DNA of 30,445 nt from UMGS755 sp045602005 (GTDB lineage Bacteria > Bacillota > Clostridia > UBA1381 > UBA9506): NCBI GenBank assembly GCA_045602005.1, contig JAZSAS010000044.1:1-30445 (forward strand), given 5' to 3'. Shown here in pieces: positions 7,351 to 16,703 of the stretch. Position 1 is the stretch's first letter. The number at the start of each line of letters is the position of its first letter. Under the pieces are notes generated by a model. That model searched no databases. It saw nothing but the letters and a program-made list of their open reading frames with translations, and was not told the DNA's origin. The translations under genes and the position numbers were made by a program.

Positions 7351-7890
7351 TCATTTCTCAAGCTCTAAAAACTCCTCACAGGTCAGGCTATAACACACAT
7401 CGTCTACTACCCTGCCGTCATATAAAAGGCGTGCCTGGCGAATCATTCCGTCATAGCAAAAGCCACACTTTTCAATGACACGCTTCGACCGGTTGTTAAA
7501 ACTGAAATGATATACACTGATTAAATCCAGATGCATCTGCAAAAAACCAAAAGCAACCAGTGCTTTAGCCACCTCTGTCATATAGCCTCTGCCCCAATAG
7601 GTCTCATCCAGCACATAACCCAGCATTCTCACCCGCTCATTCATTCGCTTGTGGTCACGGTGAAGGCCACAAGAGCCGATGAGTCTGCCGCTTTCCTTTT
7701 CTTCAATGGCCCAAACCTCATCACCCTCCATGAATTCCTTCAGCACACGCTTAGAATCCTCAATGGTTTCATGGGGTTTCCAGCCGGCATTAGAACCCAC
7801 ATTGGGATTGATGCAATAGCTATGCATCATCTCAAGGTCTGTTTCTTTAAAGCTCCGCAAAATTAACCGGTTTGTTTCAATTCGCTCCAT
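7351..7890 (-). CDS. GNAT acetyltransferase, RimJ/RimL type
   Basis: A 179-residue acetyl-CoA-dependent N-acetyltransferase. It begins ERIETNRLILRSFKETD, the usual RimJ/RimL-like strand 1, and carries the acetyl-CoA loop YWGRGYMTEVAKAL. The substrate may be a ribosomal protein N-terminus, an antibiotic or another amine. The start at 7890 is chosen over an in-frame ATG at 7932 because GAGGAG lies eight bases before it; the longer start would overlap the preceding Nif3-family gene. It is the last gene of the leftward operon. Confidence 0.87.
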   Translation of the reverse strand: MERIETNRLILRSFKETDLEMMHSYCINPNVGSNAGWKPHETIEDSKRVLKEFMEGDEVWAIEEKESGRLIGSCGLHRDHKRMNERVRMLGYVLDETYWGRGYMTEVAKALVAFGFLQMHLDLISVYHFSFNNRSKRVIEKCGFCYDGMIRQARLLYDGRVVDDVCYSLTCEEFLELEK

Positions 7891-7903
7891 GTGTTTCTCC
7901 TCA

Positions 7904-8689
7904 CTAAAAACTGCGCCAGGGGCTATTCTCATGCAATGCCACTTGAACCTTCAACCGCCCTGCAAAAACCGTCTCCAGCTTCTCCTTCAGTTGCCGGCAA
8001 AAACCAATTTCAGCATCATAATGGTCAATCTCAATTAAATTAATTTTGTTTTCATAAGCAAACCGTGCATGGTGATGCTTAAAATCTCCTGAGATATACA
8101 CTTGTGCCCCCAATTCATGGGCATCATAAAGCAAATCACTGCCGCCTCCGTTGCAAACTGCCACTATTTCCACCATGGCCTTGTCATCGCCCACATAACG
8201 AATGGGATGCAACGGCGAAAATGCCTGTCTGCCCTTTTCCAAAAGCGTTGCCATGGTGCAGGGTGTTTTCAGCTTACCGATTCTGCCAATACCATCAGCC
8301 GTTCCGGAAAAAGAGGTTCTTTCTGAAAACTCGCCAAAAGCATCTAAAAAAGCATCACACAGGCCGTTTTCAGCCGAATCATAGTTGGTGTGCATGGCAA
8401 ACAGGCCAATTCCCTTTTGCAATAAACGACGCAAAGTCCGTTGACCGCCCTCTGCCTCGGTCAGGCGATTAACAGGACGGAACATCACGGGATGATGGGT
8501 CAGAATCAGCTGTGCTCCAAGCTTTGCTGCATCTTCTACCGTCTGCTCATCAGCATCTAAGGCAAGCACCAGCGTTTCAATTTCTTCGGTCGCGGCCTCC
8601 ACCAAAAGGCCCACGTTGTCATAGTCCTCCGCTAGTGTTTTGGGGGCAATTCCCTCAAAAAAATCCATCAGCTCGCTAATGGTTACCAT
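7904..8689 (-). CDS. Nif3-like dinuclear metal-centre protein (YqfO family)
   Basis: A 261-residue protein of the DUF34/NIF3 family, which forms hexamers with two metal ions per site and is often misnamed GTP cyclohydrolase 1 type 2. The metal ligands are visible in LTHHPVMF (about 64-71), MHTNYD, SGDFKHHHA and EIDHYDAE. It lacks the inserted PII-like domain of longer YqfO proteins. Its ATG overlaps the trmK stop, a pairing found widely in Firmicutes and indicating translational coupling. The biochemical role of the family is unsettled. Confidence 0.92.
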   Translation of the reverse strand: MVTISELMDFFEGIAPKTLAEDYDNVGLLVEAATEEIETLVLALDADEQTVEDAAKLGAQLILTHHPVMFRPVNRLTEAEGGQRTLRRLLQKGIGLFAMHTNYDSAENGLCDAFLDAFGEFSERTSFSGTADGIGRIGKLKTPCTMATLLEKGRQAFSPLHPIRYVGDDKAMVEIVAVCNGGGSDLLYDAHELGAQVYISGDFKHHHARFAYENKINLIEIDHYDAEIGFCRQLKEKLETVFAGRLKVQVALHENSPWRSF

Positions 8690-9384
8690 GCTTCACACTC
8701 CTTTTTCAGCCGCAAAAGCGACTGGATTCTATCAGAATAAAGCTGTTCCTTTTCCTTTGCGTCCTCTCTACCAGACCGCTTGAGTCCCTCATGGGCCGCT
8801 GTATATTTCTTCAATAATGCATCAATCAATTCCGGCGTTAAAGGGTCGTGATTTTCCATGAGCCGCTGTCCCACAAGATAATACACCGGGTCAGTTATCT
8901 CCATGTTTCCCCGACGGACAGTCAGCACGGCATAAAGCTTTTCCTCTTCTCGTGCCAGCCGCTCATTTTCAATGACATAGCCGTTATCTGCCAGATACTG
9001 TCGAAGCTCTGCCACTGCAGTCATTGGCTGAAGAATGTAGCTGTCAAGAGTTACATCAGCAGCCTCTAAAATATCTGCGATTAACAAACCGCCCATGCCG
9101 GCAATCACCGCCACATCTGCCTCTTCAGGAGAAAGAGCCTGCAAGCCGTCAGAAAGACGAGTTTTGATTCGTTCCTCCAGATGATACCGCCGAATGTTTT
9201 CCTCAGCACGGCTTAAAGGCCCCGGCCGCAAATCCATGGCCAGGGCACTTTCAATTCTGTTCTTTTTGCAAAGATAAATAGGAATATAGGCGTGGTCTGT
9301 TCCCACATCGCATAGCCTTGTTCCCTCCGGTACCTCAGCCGCAATGGCCAAAAGCCGCGGAGTCATAACTGATTCAATTCCCAT
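8683..9384 (-). CDS. trmK: tRNA (adenine(22)-N1)-methyltransferase
   Basis: A class I SAM-dependent methyltransferase of 233 residues that modifies A22 in the D-loop of some tRNAs. LCDVGTDHAYIPIYL is the SAM motif I of the family, AMDLRPGPLSRAEENI is motif II, and VIAGMGGLLIADIL is motif IV. It is followed by overlapping Nif3-family coding sequence. The ATG at 9384 lies two bases after the acyl-CoA synthetase stop and has a weak ribosome site; an in-frame ATG at residue 7 is an alternative start. Confidence 0.93.
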   Translation of the reverse strand: MGIESVMTPRLLAIAAEVPEGTRLCDVGTDHAYIPIYLCKKNRIESALAMDLRPGPLSRAEENIRRYHLEERIKTRLSDGLQALSPEEADVAVIAGMGGLLIADILEAADVTLDSYILQPMTAVAELRQYLADNGYVIENERLAREEEKLYAVLTVRRGNMEITDPVYYLVGQRLMENHDPLTPELIDALLKKYTAAHEGLKRSGREDAKEKEQLYSDRIQSLLRLKKECEAW

Positions 9385-9386
9385 AA

Positions 9387-11042
9387 TTAACTGTTCTTTC
9401 TGATTTCGGCACGTTTGATTTTACCACCCAGAGTTTTGGGGAGCTCTTCCACAAACTCCACAATACGGGGATATTTATAAGGTGCCGTAACATGCTTAAC
9501 GTGGTCCTGCAGTTCTTTAACCAAGGCATCTGACGGCTCATAGCCTTTAGCCAGCACTATCGTTGCCTTAACCACCTGACCACGAACCGGGTCGGGTGCC
9601 GCTGTGATGGCACATTCCACTACAGACGGATGCTCAAGCAAAGCACTTTCCACTTCAAAAGGACCAATGCGATAGCCGGAACACTTAATAACATCATCAT
9701 TTCTGCCCACAAACCAGTAATATCCTTCCGAATCACGCCATGCCATGTCACGAAGGTCATAATTGCCACTGCCCAAATTCTCCTTGGTCAGTGCCTCATC
9801 ACGATAATATCCTGTAAACAGGCCTACCGGCGGGTTTTTATCAATTCCCATAATCACAATGCTGCCCTCGTCACCATCCTCGCAGACGTTGCCCTCACTA
9901 TCTAGCAGTTGAATGTTATATAAGGGTGAAGGCTTGCCCATGGAGCCGGGCTTTGGCTCAAACCAGGGGAAGTTGGCAACTAAAACAGAACCTTCTGTCT
10001 GGCCGAAGCCCTCGCAGAGCTTCAAGCCGGTTAAATCATACCATTTTTTAAATACTTCAGGGTTTAAAGGTTCCCCTGCAATGCAGCAATGTTTAATGCA
10101 GGAAAGGTCAAATTTTGTTACATCCTCCTGAAGCATGAACCGAAACATGGTGGGCGGCGCACAGAAAGTGGTTACCTTATATTCCGTAATTTTTTTTAAC
10201 AAATTAAGGGGCACAAACTTGTCCATATCATAGGCGAAAATAGTGGCACCGCAAATCCACTGACCATAAATTTTGCCCCAGCCGAATTTAGCCCAACCGG
10301 AGTCTGACACGCTCATGTGCAGTTTGTCCTCTTGCACCTGCTGCCAATATTTCGCTGTTACAATATGACCCAAGGGATAAGAAAAATTGTGGCGCACCAT
10401 TTTGGGCATGCCGGTTGTGCCGGAGGTGAAATACACCAGCATGGTATCATCCCACCGGGTTCCCTCCTCACCACCGGGACGGGGAAAGCTTTCGCTTTGA
10501 GCGGCAATGTTCTCTCCAAAATCCAGCCAGCCATCACGGGGAGCACCCACCAGAATTTTGTGCTTAAGTGTTGTTGCCTCAGGCTGCGCCAACTCCACCT
10601 GTTCTATAACAAAGGGGTCATCCACGCAAACCACTGCAGAAATGCCGGCAGCATTGGCACGATAGGCAATATCCTTCTTAGTCAACTGCAAAGAGCCGGG
10701 GATTAAAATAGCACCCAGTTTGTGCAGCGCTGTAGCACAAATCCAGTACTCCCAACGACGGCGCAAAATAAGAAGCACCACTGAGCCTTTGCCAATGCCC
10801 AGAGTTTTAAAATAATTGGCAGTCTGATTGGAAAGACGGCTCACGTCAGCAAAGGTGAGTTTCTTTTCATCACCATGGTCATCACACCAAACCAGTGCCA
10901 TTTTCTTATCGTCCTGTTCTGCCCAGGCATCAACAATATCATAACCAAAGTTAAAATCCTCGGGCACACGAACGGTATAATTCTCTTTAAAATCCTCATA
11001 GGAATCAAAATCTATTCTCGGTAAAAATCGATCAAGCAGCAT
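9387..11042 (-). CDS. AMP-forming acyl-CoA synthetase (medium-chain/acetyl type)
   Basis: A 551-residue adenylate-forming ligase that activates a carboxylic acid with ATP and joins it to CoA. Motifs in order: P-loop YFTSGTTGMPKMV (204-216), GFGQTEGS, YYWFVGRNDDVIKCSGYRIGP with the hinge region, and the acyl-adenylation lysine Lys541 in KTLGGKIKRAEIR. Sequence features such as HMSVSDSGWAKFGWGKIYGQW resemble medium-chain acyl-CoA synthetases. It lies directly behind an XRE-cupin regulator, a pairing seen repeatedly in Clostridia that suggests co-regulation by the acid or its CoA ester. Substrate unknown. Confidence 0.9.
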   Translation of the reverse strand: MLLDRFLPRIDFDSYEDFKENYTVRVPEDFNFGYDIVDAWAEQDDKKMALVWCDDHGDEKKLTFADVSRLSNQTANYFKTLGIGKGSVVLLILRRRWEYWICATALHKLGAILIPGSLQLTKKDIAYRANAAGISAVVCVDDPFVIEQVELAQPEATTLKHKILVGAPRDGWLDFGENIAAQSESFPRPGGEEGTRWDDTMLVYFTSGTTGMPKMVRHNFSYPLGHIVTAKYWQQVQEDKLHMSVSDSGWAKFGWGKIYGQWICGATIFAYDMDKFVPLNLLKKITEYKVTTFCAPPTMFRFMLQEDVTKFDLSCIKHCCIAGEPLNPEVFKKWYDLTGLKLCEGFGQTEGSVLVANFPWFEPKPGSMGKPSPLYNIQLLDSEGNVCEDGDEGSIVIMGIDKNPPVGLFTGYYRDEALTKENLGSGNYDLRDMAWRDSEGYYWFVGRNDDVIKCSGYRIGPFEVESALLEHPSVVECAITAAPDPVRGQVVKATIVLAKGYEPSDALVKELQDHVKHVTAPYKYPRIVEFVEELPKTLGGKIKRAEIRKNS

Positions 11043-11057
11043 GTCTGTCTCCCTCTT

Positions 11058-11612
11058 TTATTCAGAAATTACAGTCAAAAACACAGCCGGCGCATCACCC
11101 ACACAACGCTGTCCATGGGGATGATTGGGGTTAAAGTAAATGGAATCGCCCTTTTCCAGAACCAGTGCTTTGCCGTTAAAATTCACTTCCACTGTTCCGG
11201 AGAGCACATAGTTAAACTCCTGACCGGGGTGTGTTACCAGTGCTGCAGGGGTATCGGAGGGGTCCAGAGTTACTAAAAGAGGCTGCATGATTTTTCCGCC
11301 ATAGCGAAAAGCCAAATCCTCAAAGCTATAGCCGGGGTATCGGTCAATGGCACGACCATGGCCGTTTCGCACCACATGATAAGTATCAAGCTTTGCTTTC
11401 ACACCGGTCATAATCTCTGTGAAATCCACACCGCACTTGTTGGCAAGTTCATATATCACACTAATGGGAATGTTTTCCCCGTTTTCTTCATAATCCTGAT
11501 ACACTGCAAGGTCAAGTTTCAGTTCAGCTGCCATTTCCTCCTGCGTATAACCGCAGGCATCACGCAGGCCACTGATTCGCTGACCCAGTTCCTTAAAAAC
11601 GCTGTTATCCAT
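11058..11612 (-). CDS. XRE-family regulator with C-terminal cupin domain
   Basis: A 184-residue one-component regulator. Residues about 8-62 form an XRE helix-turn-helix (ISGLRDACGYTQEEMAAELK); residues about 110-180 form a cupin_2 barrel (HPGQEFNYVLSGTVEVNF, GDSIYFNPNHPHGQRC) likely to sense a small ligand. It starts three bases after argH and is followed 15 bases later by the acyl-CoA synthetase it probably regulates. Whether it also affects the arginine genes upstream cannot be seen. Confidence 0.9.
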   Translation of the reverse strand: MDNSVFKELGQRISGLRDACGYTQEEMAAELKLDLAVYQDYEENGENIPISVIYELANKCGVDFTEIMTGVKAKLDTYHVVRNGHGRAIDRYPGYSFEDLAFRYGGKIMQPLLVTLDPSDTPAALVTHPGQEFNYVLSGTVEVNFNGKALVLEKGDSIYFNPNHPHGQRCVGDAPAVFLTVISE

Positions 11613-11614
11613 TC

Positions 11615-13006
11615 TTATGCCTCCTTAGCACTTAAATAAGAACGTCCGTCCCGGATTTCTTCCCGAACACGCTCCGGCGCAGGACCACCCTTTAGCTTTC
11701 TGTCGCCCACACAGGTTTCCATGCTGATAGCCTCATAAATGTCTTCTTCAATCAAAGGCGAGCAGTCCTTAAACTCTTCAAGCGTAAATTCATCCAAACT
11801 TTTGTTCAGGCTAATGGCCTTTGCTACCATGTTTCCCACAATGCTGTGAGAATCCCTGAAGGGAACCCCTTTTTTCACCAGATAGTCTGCCACATCTGTT
11901 GCATTGGCAAAACCGCCCTTGGCACCTTTTAACATCACATCACGGCGCACACGCATGGTGGCAATCATTTTTTCAAACACAGGCAAGCACAGCTGCACCG
12001 TATCCACAGCATCGAACACAGCCTCTTTATCCTCCTGCATATCTTTATTATAAGCAAGAGGCAGACCCTTCATCATGGTGAGCAGGGTTGTCAAATCGCC
12101 GTATACACGTCCTGTCTTTCCTCGAATCAGTTCAGCAACATCCGGATTTTTCTTCTGGGGCATGATAGAAGAACCGGTGGAATAGGCATCATCCATTTCC
12201 ACAAAGGAAAATTCATGACTTGACCATAAAATCAGTTCTTCGGAAAAGCGGGACAGATGCATCATCAGCATGGATAGCACACTGCACATTTCAATGGCAA
12301 AATCCCTGTCGCTGACCCCGTCTAAGGAATTGTTGGTCACAGCATCAAAACCAAGCTGCTCTGCCACATAAGCCCTGTCAAGGGGATATGTGGTGCCGGC
12401 TAAGGCCCCTGAGCCAAGAGGCATGACGTTTAAGCGGGTGCGGCACTCTGACAAACGCTGAGCATCACGCTTTAACATTTCAAAATATGCCAAAAGGTGA
12501 TGGGCAAATGTCACAGGCTGCGCTTTTTGCAAATGGGTGTAACCCGGCATAATGGTGCCGGTGTGCTCCTCCGCTAAATCTAAAAGAGTGCCCATTAAAG
12601 CACACAGCTTGCCGGAAATTTCATCACACTGACGGCGGAGATAAAGTCTGAGGTCCAGCGCCACCTGGTCGTTCCGGCTTCTGCCGGTGTGGAGCCGTTT
12701 TCCCACATCGCCAATTCGGCCAATGAGCAACGTTTCCACGTTCATGTGGATATCCTCTGCATCCACCAAAAAGGTCACCTTGCCTGCCTCAATGTCTGCA
12801 AGAATCTCCTGCAGGGTCTTTTGAATCAGCTCAGCGTCTTCTTTTGGAATAATCCCGCAGCGGCCTAGCATTCCGGCGTGGGCGATGGAGCCCTCAATAT
12901 CCTCCCGATACATCCGGCTGTCAAAGCGGATGGAGGAATTAAAATCATCTACCATTGCGTCAGTTTCCTTGGAAAATCTGCCGCCCCAAAGCTTCTTTTT
13001 CGTCAT
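11615..13006 (-). CDS. argH: Argininosuccinate lyase
   Basis: Cleaves argininosuccinate to arginine and fumarate. It belongs to the fumarase/aspartase superfamily: the signature GSSIMPQKKNPD is at 278-289, THLQKAQPVTFAHH at 157-170 contains the catalytic histidine region, and HTGRSRNDQVALD at 106-118 is the substrate-binding block. 463 residues is normal. It follows argG in the last two steps of arginine synthesis; a stem-loop lies between the two genes. Confidence 0.97.
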   Translation of the reverse strand: MTKKKLWGGRFSKETDAMVDDFNSSIRFDSRMYREDIEGSIAHAGMLGRCGIIPKEDAELIQKTLQEILADIEAGKVTFLVDAEDIHMNVETLLIGRIGDVGKRLHTGRSRNDQVALDLRLYLRRQCDEISGKLCALMGTLLDLAEEHTGTIMPGYTHLQKAQPVTFAHHLLAYFEMLKRDAQRLSECRTRLNVMPLGSGALAGTTYPLDRAYVAEQLGFDAVTNNSLDGVSDRDFAIEMCSVLSMLMMHLSRFSEELILWSSHEFSFVEMDDAYSTGSSIMPQKKNPDVAELIRGKTGRVYGDLTTLLTMMKGLPLAYNKDMQEDKEAVFDAVDTVQLCLPVFEKMIATMRVRRDVMLKGAKGGFANATDVADYLVKKGVPFRDSHSIVGNMVAKAISLNKSLDEFTLEEFKDCSPLIEEDIYEAISMETCVGDRKLKGGPAPERVREEIRDGRSYLSAKEA

Positions 13007-13034
13007 GAGATGGGGTCCTTTCTATTACAAAATT

Positions 13035-13068
13035 GAGATAAGAGCGGAGTTCCCCCTGCTCTTATCTC
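13035..13068. repeat. 11-bp inverted repeat between argG and argH
   Basis: GAGATAAGAGC (13035-13045) pairs exactly with 13058-13068 around a 12-base loop. There is no T-run, so it is more likely an mRNA processing or stability element, or a weak attenuator, than a terminator. It fills the 82-base gap between the two arginine genes. Confidence 0.75.
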
Positions 13069-13088
13069 TTGCTTTTAACCGGTCTTTT

Positions 13089-14315
13089 TTACAGCAACTT
13101 TTCGCCGTTTTTCTTCTTCATCATAGCACGAACCTGCAGAGGCAGACCGAAGAGGTTGATAAAGCCCTCTGCATCTTTCTGGTTATACACTTCATCTTCA
13201 CTGAAGGTTGCAATTTCTTCATTATACAGTGAGTAGGGAGAGGTGGTGCCTGCCGGTGTGCAGCAGCCCTTGTAAAGCTTCATTTTCACAGAGCCGGTAA
13301 CCGTTTCCTGTGTGGAATCTACAAAGGCACTCATGGCCTCACGCAGAGGTGTGTACCACAAACCGTCATAAACCAAATCAGCAAATTTGTTAGCCAGTTC
13401 TAATTTATAATGGAGTGTTTGCTTATCAAGGCACAAATATTCCAGTTCCTTATGAGCGGCATATAAAAGCGTGCCGCCGGGAGTTTCATATACGCCACGG
13501 CTCTTCATGCCAACCAGACGGTTTTCTACGATATCGTCAATACCCACGCCGTTAGCACCTGCCAATTCATTGGCTTTCTTTAAAAGCTCAACAGCACTGT
13601 CATATTTCACACCGTCAATGGCAACAGGAACACCCTTTTCAAAATCAATGGTCACATATGTAGGTGTGTCAGGTGCTTTTTCAGGAGAAACCATAAGCTT
13701 TAAGATTTTGTCAAGCTGCGGTTCGTTGGCAGGATCTTCAAGGTCCATACCCTCATGGCTTAAGTGCCAGATGTTTCTGTCCATGGAGTAGTTATCCTCC
13801 TTGGTAACAGGAACAGGAATGCCCCGTGCCTCAGCATATTCAATTTCCTCTTCGCGGGATTTGATATCCCAGATTCTCCAGGGAGCAATAATTTTCAGGT
13901 GAGGTGCCAGTGCCTTAATTGTCAATTCAAAACGCACCTGGTCATTACCCTTACCGGTGCAACCATGACAAATTGCTGTTGCGCCCTCCTGCTCTGCAAT
14001 TTCAACCAACCGCTTTGCAATACAAGGTCTTGCATGAGATGTACCCAACAGATATTTTCCCTCATAAACCGCACCGGCTTTTAAGGTCGGCCAGATGAAA
14101 TCTGTTACATATTCCTCCTGCAGATTTTCAATATAAAGCTTAGAAGCACCGGTCTTCAGCGCTTTTTCTTCAAGACCTTCGGTCTCCTTGCCCTGACCCA
14201 CATCGCCGCACACAGCAATGACCTCATAATCATAATTCTCTTTCAGCCAAGGAATGATAATTGATGTGTCCAGTCCGCCTGAATAGGCAAGAATAACTTT
14301 TTCTTTCGTTGCCAT
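13089..14315 (-). CDS. argG: Argininosuccinate synthase
   Basis: Joins citrulline and aspartate with ATP. The ATP-pyrophosphatase loop AYSGGLDTS is at residues 10-18, GDVGQGKE and HGCTGKGNDQVRFE are conserved active-site blocks, and GMKSRGVYETPGGTLL is typical. The start at 14315 gives 408 residues and has GGAGG nine bases upstream; the frame remains open to a TTG at 14330, but that codon lies inside the ribosome site. It is the first gene of the leftward run and has a good promoter upstream. Confidence 0.97.
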   Translation of the reverse strand: MATKEKVILAYSGGLDTSIIIPWLKENYDYEVIAVCGDVGQGKETEGLEEKALKTGASKLYIENLQEEYVTDFIWPTLKAGAVYEGKYLLGTSHARPCIAKRLVEIAEQEGATAICHGCTGKGNDQVRFELTIKALAPHLKIIAPWRIWDIKSREEEIEYAEARGIPVPVTKEDNYSMDRNIWHLSHEGMDLEDPANEPQLDKILKLMVSPEKAPDTPTYVTIDFEKGVPVAIDGVKYDSAVELLKKANELAGANGVGIDDIVENRLVGMKSRGVYETPGGTLLYAAHKELEYLCLDKQTLHYKLELANKFADLVYDGLWYTPLREAMSAFVDSTQETVTGSVKMKLYKGCCTPAGTTSPYSLYNEEIATFSEDEVYNQKDAEGFINLFGLPLQVRAMMKKKNGEKLL

Positions 14316-14364
14316 TTGCAATTCCTCCAAAATTATGTTAAAATAATAATATCATACTTTTTCT

Positions 14365-14393
14365 ATTATATCGCAGAACAGGAAAAATCTCAA
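14365..14393 (-). promoter_or_regulatory. Promoter of the argG-argH operon
   Basis: On the minus strand TTGAGA (14388-14393), a 17-base spacer and TATAAT (14365-14370). The AT-rich stretch downstream (14335-14360) could hold an ArgR box, but no clear match to the ARG consensus was established. Confidence 0.7.
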
Positions 14394-14451
14394 TATCTTT
14401 TTGAAAAAAATGCAAAAAAAGTGAATTTTAACACAATTTGAGGTACAAAGC

Positions 14452-14952
14452 ATGATTATTATGGGAATTGACCCCGGCATTGCCACCATTGGCTACGGTG
14501 TTGTGGACTACACTGCCGGCCGTTTTACCGTGATTGACTACGGTGCCGTAACAACAAAGGCGGGGCAAAAGCTTTCTGACCGATTGCGGAACATTTTTGA
14601 GGATATAAACGTTTTAATTGAACGATTCCACCCCGATGCCTTTGCTGTTGAGGAATTGTTTTTTAACACAAACATCACCACAGGCATTTCCGTTGCCCAC
14701 GGGCGAGGCGTGATCATGTTGGCTGCATCTGTGCAGAATGTTCCCATTTTTGAATACACCCCTTTGCAAGTCAAGCAAGGTGTGGCTGGATATGGCCGGG
14801 CCGATAAAGCGCAAGTGCAGCGCATGGTAAAGTCACTTTTAGGACTTTCGGCAGTGCCAAAGCCTGACGACACGGCAGACGCACTGGCTATTGCCATTTG
14901 CCATGCCCATGCATCCGGCTATCAGGCCTTGACGCACGCAGAAGGAGTTTAA
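14452..14952 (+). CDS. ruvC: Holliday junction endonuclease RuvC
   Basis: The junction-resolving nuclease of recombination repair, 166 residues. The four acidic metal ligands of the RNase H fold are present: Asp7 (GIDPG), Glu67/Glu68 (AVEELFF), and Asp140 with Asp143 (DDTADALAIAI). The ATG follows TTGAGGTAC. It is the first gene of ruvC-ruvA-ruvB, so nuclease and branch-migration motor are co-expressed. Confidence 0.97.
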   Translation: MIIMGIDPGIATIGYGVVDYTAGRFTVIDYGAVTTKAGQKLSDRLRNIFEDINVLIERFHPDAFAVEELFFNTNITTGISVAHGRGVIMLAASVQNVPIFEYTPLQVKQGVAGYGRADKAQVQRMVKSLLGLSAVPKPDDTADALAIAICHAHASGYQALTHAEGV

Positions 14953-14964
14953 AGGAGGAAGGTT

Positions 14965-15561
14965 ATGATTGCATTCATCAGCGGAACGGTGGCATCACTG
15001 GAAGAAAACGCCGCAGTGATTGATACCGGTGCCATTGGCTACCGTGTTTACATGTCGCCCTATGGTCTTGCAGCACTCACAGCCGGCAGCCAGGTCAAAA
15101 TACATACTTATTTAAAAGTGGCAGAAGATGCCATGGATTTATACGGCTTTTTAACCACAGAGGAACTTTCCATGTTCCGTCGCATCATCTCCGTTTCCGG
15201 TGCCGGACCGAAGGCCGGTCTTTCCATCTTATCTGTGCTGCGTCCGGCAGAATTTGCCCTGGCGGTTGTGACCGGTGATTTCAAAGCCATCACCCGTGCT
15301 CAGGGTGTTGGACCCAAACTGGCACAAAAAATTGTGTTGGAACTAAAAGACAAGTTAGACAACAGCGACTTCATTAAGTCCCCTGACCTTGGAGGGGAAT
15401 TTGTGCCTGTTTCCGCCGTCAGCGGCAACGAGGCCATTGAGGCTCTCTGCTCCTTGGGATACACCCAGACAGAAGCCGCCCGTGCCGTATCAGCTGCTGA
15501 GGGTGCAAACACCTCAGAAATTATCACAAACGCTCTGAAAATTCTGGCAAAAAGTTTGTAA
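14965..15561 (+). CDS. ruvA: Holliday junction branch-migration subunit RuvA
   Basis: A 198-residue tetrameric junction-binding protein. It has an N-terminal OB fold (MIAFISGTVASLEENAAVID, GYRVYMS), a helix-hairpin-helix domain (FRRIISVSGAGPKAGLSILS and AITRAQGVGPKLAQKIVLEL), and a C-terminal domain that binds RuvB (residues about 150-198, IEALCSLGYTQTEAARAV). AAAGGAGGAAGG precedes the ATG, 12 bases after ruvC. Confidence 0.97.
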   Translation: MIAFISGTVASLEENAAVIDTGAIGYRVYMSPYGLAALTAGSQVKIHTYLKVAEDAMDLYGFLTTEELSMFRRIISVSGAGPKAGLSILSVLRPAEFALAVVTGDFKAITRAQGVGPKLAQKIVLELKDKLDNSDFIKSPDLGGEFVPVSAVSGNEAIEALCSLGYTQTEAARAVSAAEGANTSEIITNALKILAKSL

Positions 15562-15579
15562 TAGAAAGGAGTCGATACC

Positions 15580-16620
15580 ATGCCTTTTGAAGAAACCCAT
15601 GAGGACAGAATTATTTCCTCCCGCACCTTAGGCGAGGATTCAGATGTAGAATACAGTCTGCGACCCCGACACCTGAATGAATATATCGGTCAAAGCAAGG
15701 TCAAGGAGAATATGAAAATTTTTATCCGTGCAGCAAAGGAGCGAAACGACCCCTTAGACCATGTTTTGCTTTACGGTCCGCCGGGATTGGGAAAAACCAC
15801 ATTAGCCGGCATCATTGCCAACGAAATGGGTGTGAACATTCGTGTAACCTCCGGCCCCTCCATTGAGCGTGCCGGTGATTTGGCAGCCATTCTCACCGGC
15901 CTTTCTCAACATGATATTCTGTTTATTGATGAAATTCATCGACTGAGCCGAAATGTGGAGGAAATTCTCTATCCTGCCATGGAGGACTTTTCACTGGATA
16001 TTATTCTGGGCAAAGGCCCCGGTGCCCATTCGGTGCGCCTTGACCTGCCCAGATTCACCTTAATCGGCGCCACAACAAGAACAGGACTTTTAAGTGCCCC
16101 TCTGCGTGACCGCTTTGGTGTGATTTCCCGATTGGAACTATATTCTCCGGAGGAGCTGGATGAAATCATTCGTCGTTCGGCGGATATTTTGGGAACAAAG
16201 ATTGACCCTGCCGGTTCACTGGAAATCGGCAAACGCTCACGGGGCACGCCGAGAATCGCCAACCGTCTCTTAAAACGTGTGCGGGATTTTGCACAAGTGA
16301 AAGGCCGTGGCACCATCACCCGTGAAATTGCCGATTCGGCACTGACCGCCTTGGAAATTGACCCCATTGGTCTTGATGCCATTGACCGCCGAATGCTTAT
16401 GTTCATTATTGAAAACTTTGGCGGCGGTCCCGTTGGTCTTGAAACTCTGGCCGCCTCCATCGGTGAGGACGCCGGCACCATTGAGGATGTGTATGAACCA
16501 TATCTGTTGCAAATCGGCTTTTTAAACCGCACTCCCAGAGGTCGCATGGCAACTGCCAAGGCCTATGCTCATTTCAAAATTCCCTATACAACTGAATTGC
16601 GGTTTGATGATTTGAATTAA
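15580..16620 (+). CDS. ruvB: Holliday junction branch-migration ATPase RuvB
   Basis: The AAA+ hexameric motor that pumps DNA through the RuvA-bound junction, 346 residues. Walker A GPPGLGKTT (66-74), Walker B FIDEIH (115-120), sensor 1 in GATTRTG, the arginine-finger region in PLRDRFG, and a C-terminal winged helix (GIFLN-type LLQIGFLNRTPRGR). The start MPFEETHEDRIIS is typical and has AGAAAGGAG upstream. Confidence 0.97.
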   Translation: MPFEETHEDRIISSRTLGEDSDVEYSLRPRHLNEYIGQSKVKENMKIFIRAAKERNDPLDHVLLYGPPGLGKTTLAGIIANEMGVNIRVTSGPSIERAGDLAAILTGLSQHDILFIDEIHRLSRNVEEILYPAMEDFSLDIILGKGPGAHSVRLDLPRFTLIGATTRTGLLSAPLRDRFGVISRLELYSPEELDEIIRRSADILGTKIDPAGSLEIGKRSRGTPRIANRLLKRVRDFAQVKGRGTITREIADSALTALEIDPIGLDAIDRRMLMFIIENFGGGPVGLETLAASIGEDAGTIEDVYEPYLLQIGFLNRTPRGRMATAKAYAHFKIPYTTELRFDDLN

Positions 16621-16703
16621 ACAAAAATATCTTCCTGCCCTGTCATGCATTCCATCATGATTTTCACCTTCGGTTCATATATTGTAACCGGAGGTGTTTT
16701 TTC

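Noticed and set aside
16621..16703. Sporulation promoter before the M23 peptidase gene
   Set aside because: CATATATT near 16676 vaguely resembles sigma-E or sigma-G -10 boxes, but no matching -35 box was found at the right distance.
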